Shown here: positions 37,472 through 46,329 of the stretch, piece by piece
Numbering within the stretch: the stretch's first letter is position 1
Layout of the letters: each line of letters starts with the position of its first letter
Assembly: GCA_903927345.1 (NCBI GenBank)
Contig: CAIYMO010000019.1
Coordinates: 1 to 64,000, forward strand
Length of the DNA stretch: 64,000 nucleotides
Reading direction: 5' to 3'
Origin: an uncultured Armatimonadota bacterium
GTDB taxonomy: Bacteria > Armatimonadota > Fimbriimonadia > Fimbriimonadales > Fimbriimonadaceae
Position numbers and translations under genes: made by a program
The notes under the pieces: generated by a model
Seen by the model: only the letters and a program-made list of their open reading frames with translations
Databases searched by the model: none
What the model was told of the DNA's origin: nothing

Positions 37472-37627
37472 GATTGGAGCCTTTCCTGAGTCGTTCAGTG
37501 CAGTATCGAAGCGAGGGTGATAGGGGCCGATGTGAATTGGCTCCTGCCCCCTGAACTAAGGAGGCAACTGTCCTGGAACGGGCCTTGTGGCCTGGGTGGG
37601 GATTACGTAGCAGGAATTCCAACTTGT
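37472..37627. other. gap after the defence operon, no feature recognised
   Basis: With the stretch to 38079 this is a ~600-bp region between the ATPase and primase genes. Apart from a possible 71-codon minus-strand gene (37628-37843) I see no gene, RNA or strong hairpin terminator. Confidence 0.5.
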
Positions 37628-37843
37628 TCAAAGTTGCATCGCTTGAAGCAATACAGCCTCTCTCATAAGCTCACGGAGCCTTCCTCTCGCGGCGAGCCAG
37701 CGTCGCAATGTGGTTTCGTCGGCCAGAAAGTTCGGGTGCGATGAAAGTGCCTCAATACGCTCTTCCTCTTGTCGAATGCGCTTCTCTAGCAGTGCTAACT
37801 CAGCAGAATCTTCGCCGATCATTTTGGGATCGTGTGTTGCCAT
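37628..37843 (-). CDS. possible small coiled-coil protein
   Basis: An ATG-initiated 71-aa frame with strong heptad character (ELALLEKRIRQEEERIEAL, LRRWLAARGRLRELMREAV), as in small regulatory or antitoxin-like helical proteins. The ribosome-binding site is weak. It is the most protein-like frame in the gap between the defence operon and the primase gene. Function unknown. Confidence 0.45.
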   Translation of the reverse strand: MATHDPKMIGEDSAELALLEKRIRQEEERIEALSSHPNFLADETTLRRWLAARGRLRELMREAVLLQAMQL

Positions 37844-38079
37844 GCTTGTCTATTCGAGTTGCTCGCATCATCCTCCTGCGCCATACAAGTCATAGCTCGT
37901 TTACCGAGCGGTTTCCCGCGCGGCGCGCACGGTGACCCAGCAAGTATCAGAAATTGGGCCACGCAACAAAGAGTCCAACTCAAAGTCGCATGGAAGCGAC
38001 TGTCCTCGCACTGTGAGATAAGTCTGTGAGAATCTACACCAGCCTGAAAGAAAATCGCTCTGAACCGTTACACCTTATG

Positions 38080-40059
38080 TTAAGTGTTTTCTGGTAAGCG
38101 ACACCAATCAGACAGATCACACTCAGTTGTTTGCGGACGTGATGAATGGCTCATCGCATCAAGCTCTGCTTCACGCGCTGCGACAAATGCGTTGTACTTA
38201 GCTTTAGAAATCCTGAACAACTCCGTATGCTTATGCATCATGGTTAGCGCGTACTCATCGGGGATTGAGTCCCATCGCTTTCCTCGAAAACGCTGAAAGG
38301 CTCCCACGATACATTCCTTTCCCAATGTGATCCTTGGAATCATCTGTGAAACTCGTTGCCGATTGCAGTTGGCATCTGGCCACCTCTGATTTATCTGCTC
38401 AGCGAGATCGCCAAAGCTAACTCTGTATCGCCCTGTCTCCGAATCCCTCATCCCAATCAGTAAAATCACTACCAACCGACTTGCTAGCGTAACACTCCAT
38501 CGTGGCTTAGGATGATGATCGAGGAGGTTAGCGACGACGTCGGATGCGATGGCCTCAACTTCGTCGTCAGTTTCGCCGAGCACAATTGCTGCTTCTGATT
38601 TTGGGATTGATCTTCGCTCTTGATTGTTGTCGAAGTCAAACGATTTGACGAGTGATCGGATCGCATGCTCTCGAGCAATCAGCTCGTCCTGATCTACAGC
38701 TCCGATCCGTCGCGATAGCTCCAAAAGAGCTTCTTCTGCACCATCAGCTCCAAAAAGAATGTGAGCCGCAAGGATTCCCATTTTCCCTCCCATACTGATC
38801 CATTGCCAGTGTTCTCCTGGCTGATAGGCTTGATCCCATACGGCACTAGCCCAGTCAGTTCCGCCTCGAGAGTATGCCGAGGAGGTAGAGATTATTTCAG
38901 GTTTAATCTTCGACAGAACCGATGGAATTGGATCAGTCTCGGAAGGAGAGACTGATGGTCTCCGCCGATTGGACACTTCAAACTCTTCGCGAATTACCTT
39001 TCCTTCGGCAATGGCCGCCTCGATAGATTTTGATATCAGATTGGAAGGCATCCGTTCAATCGTCTGCAACGCCACATCCCTATCCACGAGTCGATGCAGA
39101 TCGTATCCACGTGCTCTAAGATGTTTGATGATTTGGTTCGCTGCGTCTTCATACTCTCGTGTCTCGAAACTAGTGGAATCCTGCTGGGTCCAAGCCAATC
39201 CCGACGTCATCTTGGACACTTGATCGTCAAGATCGAATAGCTTCCCACCTGCCACGTCTACCCACAGACCTAGATCGCCAGTCTTTGCATGTACACCTCC
39301 AGGTAGGCGTAAAAGGCCCGACAGATTGTCTTTATCTACCTGCGCCCAGGAGGTTCCTCGAGCTGCCAGCGCCTCCTTGAGGCCCACAGAATACAGCGAG
39401 GCGAGAATCGGCGGCACCGCTAGTGGCAACGGGACAACCAGTTGGACGCCTCTTGATCCCGTGCGGAAAACTCTATAAGGCAGGCCCGTTGCCTCAATCA
39501 CTCTGCGCTGCGACTCAAGCTCGGAGACTAACCAATCGGAGCGCTCGAAGCGAAAGGCCCTGTCAATGTCGATGTCAAATCGTATCGCTGGGATAAAGTT
39601 TGGTCGGTAACTTCCATCAGACTGGCGCTTATAGCTCGGAATTGGCTTGTCCGAGGTGCCTCTCGCGTAGCCGCTACGCCCAGTGAGATGCTTCAGGATA
39701 TCAAGCAGGCTGATTGTTTCGGAGTATCGGATGCCTTTTTTCAGAGGCCTGGCCTTGCCCGCAGTCTCAAACGCCCACGCCTTGGGACTGATTTGCAAAC
39801 CCCATTCCCTTCTCTGATGGATTCGGCTGAACATGCCCTCAGCCGCTTCATACGTATTTGGAAGCAGCCGCCGATAAACATCTAGTCTCGGCGCTTTGAT
39901 ACTGAATAGCTCAGCATAGCGATCGGGATCAGCGTAGTGCGCAAAACCGTATGGGTTGAAGCCAAAGAGGTTCGGATCAAACTCCCGACGGGGAGCTTCT
40001 GGATCAAACCACAAGGCTAGACCTCTCATGTGGTAACGGAACGAGACCACAGACCTCAC
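38080..40059 (-). CDS. archaeo-eukaryotic primase (AEP)-like protein
   Basis: A 659-aa protein with the three AEP/PrimPol motifs in order: FDIDID (161-166, metal ligands), TGSRGVQLVVPLP (200-212), and LLRLPGGVHAKTG (249-261). The C-terminal region (~530-620) contains FGDLAEQINQRWPDANCNRQRVSQMI, a likely winged-helix DNA-binding domain. Such proteins prime or copy DNA on plasmids and integrative elements; some act in defence. The track start is GTG; an ATG ten codons later (40029) is an alternative. It is divergent from the RecB-like nuclease with a palindrome in the shared promoter region. Confidence 0.8.
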   Translation of the reverse strand: MRSVVSFRYHMRGLALWFDPEAPRREFDPNLFGFNPYGFAHYADPDRYAELFSIKAPRLDVYRRLLPNTYEAAEGMFSRIHQRREWGLQISPKAWAFETAGKARPLKKGIRYSETISLLDILKHLTGRSGYARGTSDKPIPSYKRQSDGSYRPNFIPAIRFDIDIDRAFRFERSDWLVSELESQRRVIEATGLPYRVFRTGSRGVQLVVPLPLAVPPILASLYSVGLKEALAARGTSWAQVDKDNLSGLLRLPGGVHAKTGDLGLWVDVAGGKLFDLDDQVSKMTSGLAWTQQDSTSFETREYEDAANQIIKHLRARGYDLHRLVDRDVALQTIERMPSNLISKSIEAAIAEGKVIREEFEVSNRRRPSVSPSETDPIPSVLSKIKPEIISTSSAYSRGGTDWASAVWDQAYQPGEHWQWISMGGKMGILAAHILFGADGAEEALLELSRRIGAVDQDELIAREHAIRSLVKSFDFDNNQERRSIPKSEAAIVLGETDDEVEAIASDVVANLLDHHPKPRWSVTLASRLVVILLIGMRDSETGRYRVSFGDLAEQINQRWPDANCNRQRVSQMIPRITLGKECIVGAFQRFRGKRWDSIPDEYALTMMHKHTELFRISKAKYNAFVAAREAELDAMSHSSRPQTTECDLSDWCRLPENT

Positions 40060-40208
40060 CTGCTCTCGGAAAACAGGGTGTGATTCTCGCTCTTGGCGTG
40101 ACAGACAGTAATCGACAACTCGAATACGCGCGGTGCAAATTATTAGGATATTTTTGTGACATCATTAACTCATCTATCTACATGGTCCTCAAATTATTGA
40201 AAATTTGC

Positions 40209-40227
40209 CGTAGACTATTTATCTACG
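40209..40227. promoter_or_regulatory. inverted repeat in the divergent promoter region
   Basis: CGTAGA and TCTACG arms are separated by seven bases in the very AT-rich 230-bp gap between the primase and nuclease genes. Symmetry and position suggest an operator for a regulator controlling both. No regulator is identified. Confidence 0.4.
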
Positions 40228-40289
40228 TCTAAATCGAAATTTGATGTAAAGTTGCCAAGTTTGAACCTTGCCAGCTAGTCCTCAGAGTC

Positions 40290-42194
40290 ATGCAGAATCC
40301 TCAACAGACCGCTAAATCCAATAGTAAAAACGTTCCTTGGGTCGGCACATCACGAGTTCGAAACTACACACTCGGAGACCCCCTCCTCGACTGGCTCGAT
40401 CTGTATGGCAGTCAACATGGCTTTGATCGCGACGATGCTCCCGATAGTGGCTATTTGCCCGAAACTTGCTTTACGGCATTCCTGACGAGCAAAGGCGCTG
40501 AGTTCGAAGCCGCAGTTATCAAACTCATTGACAATAAACTTGAATCTCTCGGCTTTGAGCCTTCAATTCAGGTGGCGGAGCAGCCAGGCGATATTGAATC
40601 AGTGACCTGTGCTGAGCGCACGGCAGACCTACTACAGGCTCAAGTACCCATTGTTTATCAAGGCGTTCTGAGAGATGAGAATCTTCAAATATATGGAGCG
40701 CCCGACCTCCTTGTGCGATCAGATGTACTTCAGGCGCTTTTTGATGCTTTGGAGCTGCCAGTTTTGGACGATGTGGGTACTTCACTAGGGCCTACTGCCA
40801 AGCCCTACTTTGTAGTTGACATCAAATTTACGACACTTGCTCTTAATGCAAGATGGGAGTTAGGAAATGAAGGATCAAGCCCTGCGTATAAGGCTCAACT
40901 CGCACTAAACAACTACCTTTTGGGAGAACTCCAAGGGTTTCGTCCACCAGCAGGATTCTTACTCGGTCGAGGTTGGAGAAAAGGTGATGACAGGGGCCAT
41001 TCATGTTTCGAAAGGTTAGCGAAGGTCTCGATTAGTCAGGCTCAGCATCGCGGACCCGATATCGATTGGCTCAAGCGTGGTTTCGAGGCGGTGGAGTGGC
41101 TTAGGAGGCTAAGGACAGCAGGTGAAAATTGGAGTTGCACGCCACCATCGAATCCGCTCCTGCGCCCTAATATGAAGCATATCGAGGACGCGCCGTGGCA
41201 CCAGGCCAAAAAACGGATTGCCGAAGCAAACGGCGAACTCACGATGCTCTGGTATGTGGGCAAGGATTTGCGAGATGCGGCCGCGGAACAGAATCTACTT
41301 ACAGATTGGAAGCACCCAAATTTCGATTTGGAAGAGGTGCTGCGCCTCGACCCAACGGGCCATCTTTGGGACCGTACGGCGAGTTGCCACAAGGACAAAG
41401 GAGCTAAATTGGCTCAGATTCTTGAGGTTAACAGGCCCAAGAGCGAGACGCTAGTCACTCCTGAAAGGGTCGAATCCGCTCGCGAACTCTGGGATGTCCC
41501 TACTAGGCTCGAGTTTTTTGTAGACTTTGAAACCTGCTCCGATCTTGATGACGATTTTTCGCAGCTCCCCGCAAAGAACGGTCAGGCCCTAATATTCATG
41601 ATTGGATGTGGCCACTTTGATGAGTCAGGCGTGTGGCGGTTCAGGGTATTCACGGCAAAAAGACTCGCTGCTGAGTCCGAAGGAGAAATTCTCATCCAGT
41701 GGCTCGAATACATGGACGAGGTGAGTTCCAAATCGCCAGAACATTCTAACGAGCCTGTCGTGTTTCACTGGTCCCCAGCCGAGACCAGCACCCTCACAAC
41801 GGCATATAATAGCGCTGCCCAGAGGCACCCAGAGATCAAGCCTGTTAACTGGTTCGACTTCCTGAATCTGGTTGTCAAACCAACTGGGACATCTTGTCTC
41901 GCAGTAAAAGGGGCGCTCGGATTCGGGCTAAAAGCAATTGGGAAAGCGCTGTACAGCCAAGGGAAAATTGCAACATCGTGGCAGGATGGGCCAACCGATG
42001 GACTCGGCGCGATGGTCGGGGCATGGTGGTGTTATCGCGAGGCAGACCAGCGAGGTTGCATCGTTCAAGATGTACGCACCCCCGATCGGGACGGTGAGAT
42101 TGGTCGAGCGCTGATGCGCGAGATCGAGAGTTACAATGAGATTGACTGCAAAGTTATGGCTGAAATTATCTGCTACATCCGATCAAATCATTGA
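40290..42194 (+). CDS. RecB-like nuclease fused to RNase H-like exonuclease domain (TM0106/YprB type)
   Basis: A 634-aa protein. The N-terminal half is a RecB-type PD-(D/E)XK nuclease: GAPDLLVRSD (~134-143) supplies the Asp and YFVVDIKFTT (~172-181) the Asp-x-Lys. Residues ~408-630 are an RNase H-like DEDD domain: FFVDFETCSDLDDDF (Asp/Glu pair), VVFHWSPAETSTL, NWFDFLNLV, and SYNEIDCKVM near the C-terminus with a final Asp. This two-nuclease layout is known in TM0106-family and related proteins sometimes placed near Cas or mobile-element genes. It could process nucleic acid made or exposed by the primase partner. Confidence 0.82.
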   Translation: MQNPQQTAKSNSKNVPWVGTSRVRNYTLGDPLLDWLDLYGSQHGFDRDDAPDSGYLPETCFTAFLTSKGAEFEAAVIKLIDNKLESLGFEPSIQVAEQPGDIESVTCAERTADLLQAQVPIVYQGVLRDENLQIYGAPDLLVRSDVLQALFDALELPVLDDVGTSLGPTAKPYFVVDIKFTTLALNARWELGNEGSSPAYKAQLALNNYLLGELQGFRPPAGFLLGRGWRKGDDRGHSCFERLAKVSISQAQHRGPDIDWLKRGFEAVEWLRRLRTAGENWSCTPPSNPLLRPNMKHIEDAPWHQAKKRIAEANGELTMLWYVGKDLRDAAAEQNLLTDWKHPNFDLEEVLRLDPTGHLWDRTASCHKDKGAKLAQILEVNRPKSETLVTPERVESARELWDVPTRLEFFVDFETCSDLDDDFSQLPAKNGQALIFMIGCGHFDESGVWRFRVFTAKRLAAESEGEILIQWLEYMDEVSSKSPEHSNEPVVFHWSPAETSTLTTAYNSAAQRHPEIKPVNWFDFLNLVVKPTGTSCLAVKGALGFGLKAIGKALYSQGKIATSWQDGPTDGLGAMVGAWWCYREADQRGCIVQDVRTPDRDGEIGRALMREIESYNEIDCKVMAEIICYIRSNH

Positions 42195-42244
42195 CCTTCA
42201 ATGCAGGCCATTTAGAGTGGGATAAACATCAAATTGCGCTGCTA

Positions 42245-42490
42245 TTACCAAGGACTCCAGTCAGCTTCCTCGCACTCTGCGATTTGCAGCAAGGTCGCTT
42301 CGATGTCTTCGGTTAGGGCATCGTAATCACGCTTCAACTGTTCCATTTCGCGGCTTAGTCGAGGGTTTGCATTGGTTGCGTAGGCAACTCTAACAGACTG
42401 CATCGAATCAACGGTCCATTGTCGCCTTTTTTGTAGTTCCTGAAGCTGAAGCTCTAGCTCGTTTGCCTCATCTTGATTTGACTTTGTCAT
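42245..42490 (-). CDS. small coiled-coil protein
   Basis: The start MTKSNQDEANELELQLQELQKRR gives an 81-aa protein that is almost entirely coiled coil and ends with CEEADWSPW. The frame is open upstream to 42574, but those residues are less protein-like. Function unknown; possibly an accessory or regulator of the recombinase block. Confidence 0.6.
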   Translation of the reverse strand: MTKSNQDEANELELQLQELQKRRQWTVDSMQSVRVAYATNANPRLSREMEQLKRDYDALTEDIEATLLQIAECEEADWSPW

Positions 42491-42666
42491 ATGGTCTACT
42501 TCGTCGGAACAACCACCTCGACCTGCAACGAACCTCAAAAACGATTCAGCGGAATCGGGTGCCGAAACTCGCAAGCCTTAAAATCGATCTTCGATCTCAC
42601 CGATCCACGCTACAATCAAAGCGCCCGCACAAACACACACAAGCACGACGGTAAATATTAGAGAGA

Positions 42667-42927
42667 TCACCTGTTTGACCTCCAAATTGCGACAGCGACT
42701 AGTGCGTGGAGGAGAATCACTCCTATCGCGCACTCAACAGGTCTTCCAGTAAACGCTGATAGGAGTAGCCATCCGAGAAAGGCCTCGAGGCAGATCGCAC
42801 CAAGCGCGACAATGCCAATCGCGATCATGGGTGCCACGAGTGCCCAGTGCTTTCGTGATGTAGGCATCACCGCGTACGTCATCCAGCAAATCCCCAGCAA
42901 GCCCAAAATGAACAAGAGGAGTCCCAC
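42667..42927 (-). CDS. small integral membrane protein
   Basis: An 86-aa hydrophobic protein with three predicted transmembrane segments (LLLFILGLLGICWMTYAV, VAPMIAIGIVALGAICLEAF, IGVILLHALVAVAIW). Its GTG start directly follows the TAA stop of the serine recombinase, so the two are probably co-translated. Function unknown. Confidence 0.65.
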   Translation of the reverse strand: MGLLLFILGLLGICWMTYAVMPTSRKHWALVAPMIAIGIVALGAICLEAFLGWLLLSAFTGRPVECAIGVILLHALVAVAIWRSNR

Positions 42928-43509
42928 TTACTTAACTCCCTCCTGACTACACTTCGCCGCGTCTGCTCGGAGAAATCGAAAGAGCGTCGCGCGACTGATC
43001 TGCGCTGACTCCAATATTTCCGAGGTGCTCAGCCCCTGCGCGCGCATGGCCCTTATTGATCTTGCTTTAGCAGCGGTTACGGCACTCGGTCTTCCTCCGA
43101 TTCGACCCCGTTTTCGAGCCGATTCTAGCCCAGCGGAGACCCTTTCCCGAATCAAGTTTCTTTCAAATTCAGCTATTGCCGAAAATACGTGAAAAACGAG
43201 CCTGCCACTGGGGCTGCTAGTGTCGATTTCCTCGTTTAGAGACTTAAGCGCCACACCGCGTCGCTCCAGTTCAGCAACGACTTCGATTAGATTGGCGACA
43301 CTCCGACCCATTCTGTCGAGCCTCCAAATACACATCGTGTCTCCGTCTCGAACATAGTCAAGAGCTTGCTTCAGACCTGGTCGATCTGAACGTGCACCGC
43401 TCATTTCATCCGTGAAGATGCGCGTGCATCCTGCGGCGAGGAGCGCATCGCATTGTAGGTCGACCGATTGCTCTGAACGTGATATCCTTGCGTACCCAAT
43501 AACTGCCAT
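42928..43509 (-). CDS. serine recombinase (resolvase/invertase family)
   Basis: A 193-aa protein starting MAVIGYARISRSEQSVDLQ, with the catalytic Ser in RISRSEQS. YVRDGDTMCIWRLDRMGRSVANL (~60-80) supplies the active-site arginines and AIAEFERNLIRERVSAGL the long helix E. The C-terminus has a Hin-like helix-turn-helix (AKARSIRAMRAQGLSTSEIL...ATLFRFL). It would invert or resolve DNA between specific sites. Repeated TGAGAC/GTCTCA motifs just upstream may be its binding sites. Confidence 0.92.
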   Translation of the reverse strand: MAVIGYARISRSEQSVDLQCDALLAAGCTRIFTDEMSGARSDRPGLKQALDYVRDGDTMCIWRLDRMGRSVANLIEVVAELERRGVALKSLNEEIDTSSPSGRLVFHVFSAIAEFERNLIRERVSAGLESARKRGRIGGRPSAVTAAKARSIRAMRAQGLSTSEILESAQISRATLFRFLRADAAKCSQEGVK

Positions 43510-43523
43510 ATGTTTATCAAAGG

Positions 43524-43623
43524 TGAGTCTCAAAAACTCCTAAGGGGGAATTTGCTTAGGTGTGCGATTGAGACTAGTTGGTGAGACAGGTCGGCCCGCT
43601 TGGGCCTGTCGTAATGAGTCTCA
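43524..43623. other. candidate recombinase recognition (res-like) region
   Basis: The nine-base TGAGTCTCA occurs at 43524-43532 and 43615-43623, and TGAGAC occurs at 43569-43574 and 43582-43587. The region also has an imperfect hairpin (GACAGG ... CCTGTC, 43585-43610). Repeated sites immediately upstream of a serine recombinase gene are typical of res sites or autoregulatory operators. Binding is inferred. Confidence 0.4.
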
Positions 43624-43663
43624 GAGTGGGAAAGTTTCTAATACTGATGTTTTTGCAACTCGG

Positions 43664-44035
43664 TTATCCTCCGCGAAGAGCAGCAAGAATCGACTGACTG
43701 GCGATCTCTTCAAACTTTGCGAAGAGAACGGCGTCGTCTGCATCGATGTCAGTGCAATCATTCTCCCAGTGCTCCATTTCTGCCAGTCTTCGCCAGTAGT
43801 CGATGTCTTGATCCTCGAGACGCTGATTTGAGATCAGTGGGATGTTTTCCCTCATCCCCTGGACCACGATCGGATTGGAAAGATGAGTTCTCAGTTGCAG
43901 TCGGATGGATTTTCGAACCATTCGCTTGTTGGCCTCCCGTGAAGGCGTGAGCGGCCCTATTCGAATTACCGATTCAAATCTGGAGCACAGATCATCTAAG
44001 ACACACCGCTGAGGAATCAGATCAAGTCTGTTCAT
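43664..44035 (-). CDS. hypothetical acidic protein
   Basis: A 123-aa protein with a basic, Arg-rich first half (RMVRKSIRLQLRTHL) and a strongly acidic second half (LEDQDIDYWRRLAEMEHWENDC). A stop codon lies just upstream, fixing the ATG. A perfect AAAGGAGG sits 20 bases before it, unusually far for a ribosome-binding site. No family recognised. Confidence 0.5.
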   Translation of the reverse strand: MNRLDLIPQRCVLDDLCSRFESVIRIGPLTPSREANKRMVRKSIRLQLRTHLSNPIVVQGMRENIPLISNQRLEDQDIDYWRRLAEMEHWENDCTDIDADDAVLFAKFEEIASQSILAALRGG

Positions 44036-44084
44036 TGGTAGTTATAGCGAAAACGCCTCCTTTAAAGAGAGGGAAAGTTTTGGG

Positions 44085-44738
44085 CTACTTCTTGAAGACA
44101 GCCGCAAAAATCAAAGCGACAACTAGGGCACAAATGGCTACAAGAGCGACGAACGGGCCAATACTAAACAAAAATGGAACGACGATGATGGCCACTGCGA
44201 TCCAACCACATCCAGTCCAGAGGCATCCCGAGACTTCATCCCAAGTCCATCGCTCACTTTCTGCTTTGAGTCGCGCCTCTTCTTTCGCAAGCCTCTCCGC
44301 AGCGAGACGCTTTCTATCTGCGGTCCTCACCGAACAAGCTTTACAAGTCTCGCCCTCATTTTTAGGTTGCCCACAGTCTGGGCACGGGACTAAGCGCTTG
44401 CCTGTGCGGACTGTTTGATTTGGCGAGCGAGACTGGCCGCTGCTAGTCGCCATTTTGGGGTCCGCTGACTCCCCCTGATAATCTGGCTTCAATTTCTGAT
44501 CATTCGTGTCGGGTGCACTCGATGCTTCATCAACCTGTCCCCTTTCACCCAGATTTCTTCCAGATGCTGGGTCAATCTTCGGGTCGCTGTCGGATTGACT
44601 CGGGGGTTCGAGCGCACCTTTTCTCTCAGGAATCTTCTGACCGCAGTTCCCACAGAACCTACTGCCCTGCGCAAGAGCGAATCCGCATCCAGAGCAGAAT
44701 CGAGGAGTTTCACTACGCACTGCGAGAACCCTCCACAA
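44085..44738 (-). CDS. zinc-ribbon membrane protein
   Basis: A 217-aa protein. Residues ~14-36 hold a double CxxC zinc ribbon (FCSGCGF...FCGNCGQK). A low-complexity Ser/Asp/Pro linker follows, then a second ribbon (CPDCGQPKNEGETCKAC, ~119-135). An Arg/Lys/Glu-rich coiled-coil leads into two C-terminal transmembrane helices. The gene overlaps the end of the next zinc-ribbon gene by 26 bp, so the pair is co-transcribed. Zinc-ribbon plus membrane architecture suggests a scaffold or sensor; role unknown. Confidence 0.7.
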   Translation of the reverse strand: MWRVLAVRSETPRFCSGCGFALAQGSRFCGNCGQKIPERKGALEPPSQSDSDPKIDPASGRNLGERGQVDEASSAPDTNDQKLKPDYQGESADPKMATSSGQSRSPNQTVRTGKRLVPCPDCGQPKNEGETCKACSVRTADRKRLAAERLAKEEARLKAESERWTWDEVSGCLWTGCGWIAVAIIVVPFLFSIGPFVALVAICALVVALIFAAVFKK

Positions 44739-45300
44739 TTCGGATTCCAGTTGTGCTTAGAATCGCATCTACCGACAGCTCCGCGCAAAGGTAGTTTTCA
44801 AGATCAAACACGAGTTTCCAATCACCCAGCATGGCTGCAACAACTTGAGCACCACCATTCGAAAGCCAGGATTCGTACCCGATCGCCCTCTTCATAAATG
44901 GCTCCTTCGCGAAACGCATCTGAGCGATTGCACGCACGCTTGCGTTGGCAAAGTCAGCGCTCGGACAGATGTGCAAAAAACGGTTTCTAAAACTCAATGG
45001 TTTCAGTTCTAGCTCGCCACCCGTTACGAGTAGGGACATCAGCTTCCTTGAGGGCGCTGAATCCCACTGAGCTGGACTAAATGTCGCCTGATCTATGAGT
45101 AAAAAACGAAACTCCAAGTTAGCAAGTAGTGCCCTGTACTCCAACGTGATCGACTCATCAAAACGAAACTGCGTAAGTTTTAGAACTCCTACCTGACTTG
45201 CAGCTTTGAGTTCCTCAGCTCTTCTTGAACCGCATTGATCACAGAATTTCGCATCCAGTTCAAACTGGTTGCCACATTGATTGCAGAATTTTGATGACAT
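44713..45300 (-). CDS. zinc-ribbon protein with globular C-terminal domain
   Basis: A 195-aa protein with an N-terminal zinc ribbon (KFCNQCGNQF...KFCDQCGSRR, ~4-27). A ~150-residue alpha/beta domain with many aromatic residues follows. No signal peptide. It is upstream in the same operon as the zinc-ribbon membrane protein and shares the ribbon type, so the two may act together. Domain identity beyond the ribbon is not recognised. Confidence 0.65.
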   Translation of the reverse strand: MSSKFCNQCGNQFELDAKFCDQCGSRRAEELKAASQVGVLKLTQFRFDESITLEYRALLANLEFRFLLIDQATFSPAQWDSAPSRKLMSLLVTGGELELKPLSFRNRFLHICPSADFANASVRAIAQMRFAKEPFMKRAIGYESWLSNGGAQVVAAMLGDWKLVFDLENYLCAELSVDAILSTTGIRIVEGSRSA

Positions 45301-45353
45301 TTAGTTACACAATTTGCGACCGCGAAAAGGCTGTTCAGTGCTGGTCAATCAAG

Positions 45354-45629
45354 TTATCTGCACATCCTCGCCCAGTTTTCGATCATGGATTTGCCTTGAG
45401 CAACTGTCTCCTGGCAATACGTATCGGTTGGGTTGCAGGTAATGCCCGAATCCAATTGCTTAGCCATCACAGTCATTCTCTGACGAAAGTCGAGGGGCAA
45501 AACTTGTGGTTTGGCTGAACTGTTGCACCCTTCCGCGAGACCCTCGTAGTAGCCCATTTTCTTACAACCGCTAATTCCCAACATTGTGATCGTCAGTGAA
45601 GTAGCCGCCAAAAAAGATATGTGCCTCAC
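45354..45629 (-). CDS. small lipoprotein
   Basis: A GTG start gives VRHISFLAATSLTITMLGISGCKK, a clear lipoprotein signal with lipobox Ile-Ser-Gly-Cys. The mature part (~70 aa) has five further Cys, likely disulfide-bonded outside the cell. The frame continues upstream but those residues look non-coding and would run under the divergent XRE gene. Function unknown; some small lipoproteins on mobile elements act in entry exclusion or as lysis-type proteins. Confidence 0.6.
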   Translation of the reverse strand: MRHISFLAATSLTITMLGISGCKKMGYYEGLAEGCNSSAKPQVLPLDFRQRMTVMAKQLDSGITCNPTDTYCQETVAQGKSMIENWARMCR

Positions 45630-45685
45630 GGTCACCAGTTTATAGAATGTAGACGATAGGATGCAATGTTTCCCAGCATGTTGAT

Positions 45686-45979
45686 GTGCCTGAGAAGAAC
45701 CTTGCCTACTGGTTTGGAGTCGTGATCCGCGACATGCGCGTCGAGCGAGGCTATTCACAAGAGGAGTTCGCTTATCGCGCGGGCATTCATCGTACGTACA
45801 TGACCCACGTGGAGCGCGGGACCAAGAATCCGACACTTGGAGTGGTAGCAAAAATCGCTCATGCTCTCGATGTGGAACTTAGCGCAATCTGGTTAGAAGT
45901 AGAACGACGCGGTGATGGTGTCTCACAGTTTAAAGACCCTCTAACTCCTCACTCGCCAAATCCTCCAGAAGTTGGATGA
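45686..45979 (+). CDS. XRE-family helix-turn-helix regulator
   Basis: A 97-aa DNA-binding protein with a GTG start. The HTH runs from RDMRVERGYSQEEFAYRAGIHRTYMTHVERG to TLGVVAKIAHALDVELS (residues ~15-68), the classic XRE/Cro pattern, like small controller proteins of restriction-modification systems. It is divergent from the lipoprotein gene and overlaps the end of the convergent coiled-coil gene by 50 bp. It could regulate one or both neighbouring operons. Confidence 0.85.
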   Translation: MPEKNLAYWFGVVIRDMRVERGYSQEEFAYRAGIHRTYMTHVERGTKNPTLGVVAKIAHALDVELSAIWLEVERRGDGVSQFKDPLTPHSPNPPEVG

Positions 45980-46319
45980 GCCTATCCAGGTCGCTCTCAC
46001 GCTGCCGAAGGCTGCGAATAATCTGCTCGACCGAGTCCAAATCCGACTGAAAGTCCCTCCACGCCACGATCTCTCCGCGAAGATGCTCAGCACGACTCCT
46101 AGACTGTTGGTAGGTTATAACGCTTGATTCCAGCTCGCGAATCGTTGCCTCTGCAACGTCTAGCTCTTCACGCAAAATTGCCGCATCCCTTAGTCCTGTT
46201 CGGCGGTGTGACACTGCCGACAGCTTTTGCTCAGCCTCAAAAAACTCACGGTTGAGTTGAGTTCGTTGCGCCCTCGCGGCATTTATAGCAAATCTGATCT
46301 CTGTGTATTTATTACTCAT
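45930..46319 (-). CDS. coiled-coil protein
   Basis: A 129-aa protein of long amphipathic helices (AARAQRTQLNREFFEAEQKL, SLRQRESDLDRLIQLLEDL) with Glu-rich ends. It lies 10 bp downstream of the ArdC-type gene in the same direction, so it is likely co-transcribed. Function unknown. Confidence 0.6.
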   Translation of the reverse strand: MSNKYTEIRFAINAARAQRTQLNREFFEAEQKLSAVSHRRTGLRDAAILREELDVAEATIRELESSVITYQQSRSRAEHLRGEIVAWRDFQSDLDSVEQIIRSLRQRESDLDRLIQLLEDLASEELEGL

Positions 46320-46329
46320 CTCAGACTCC

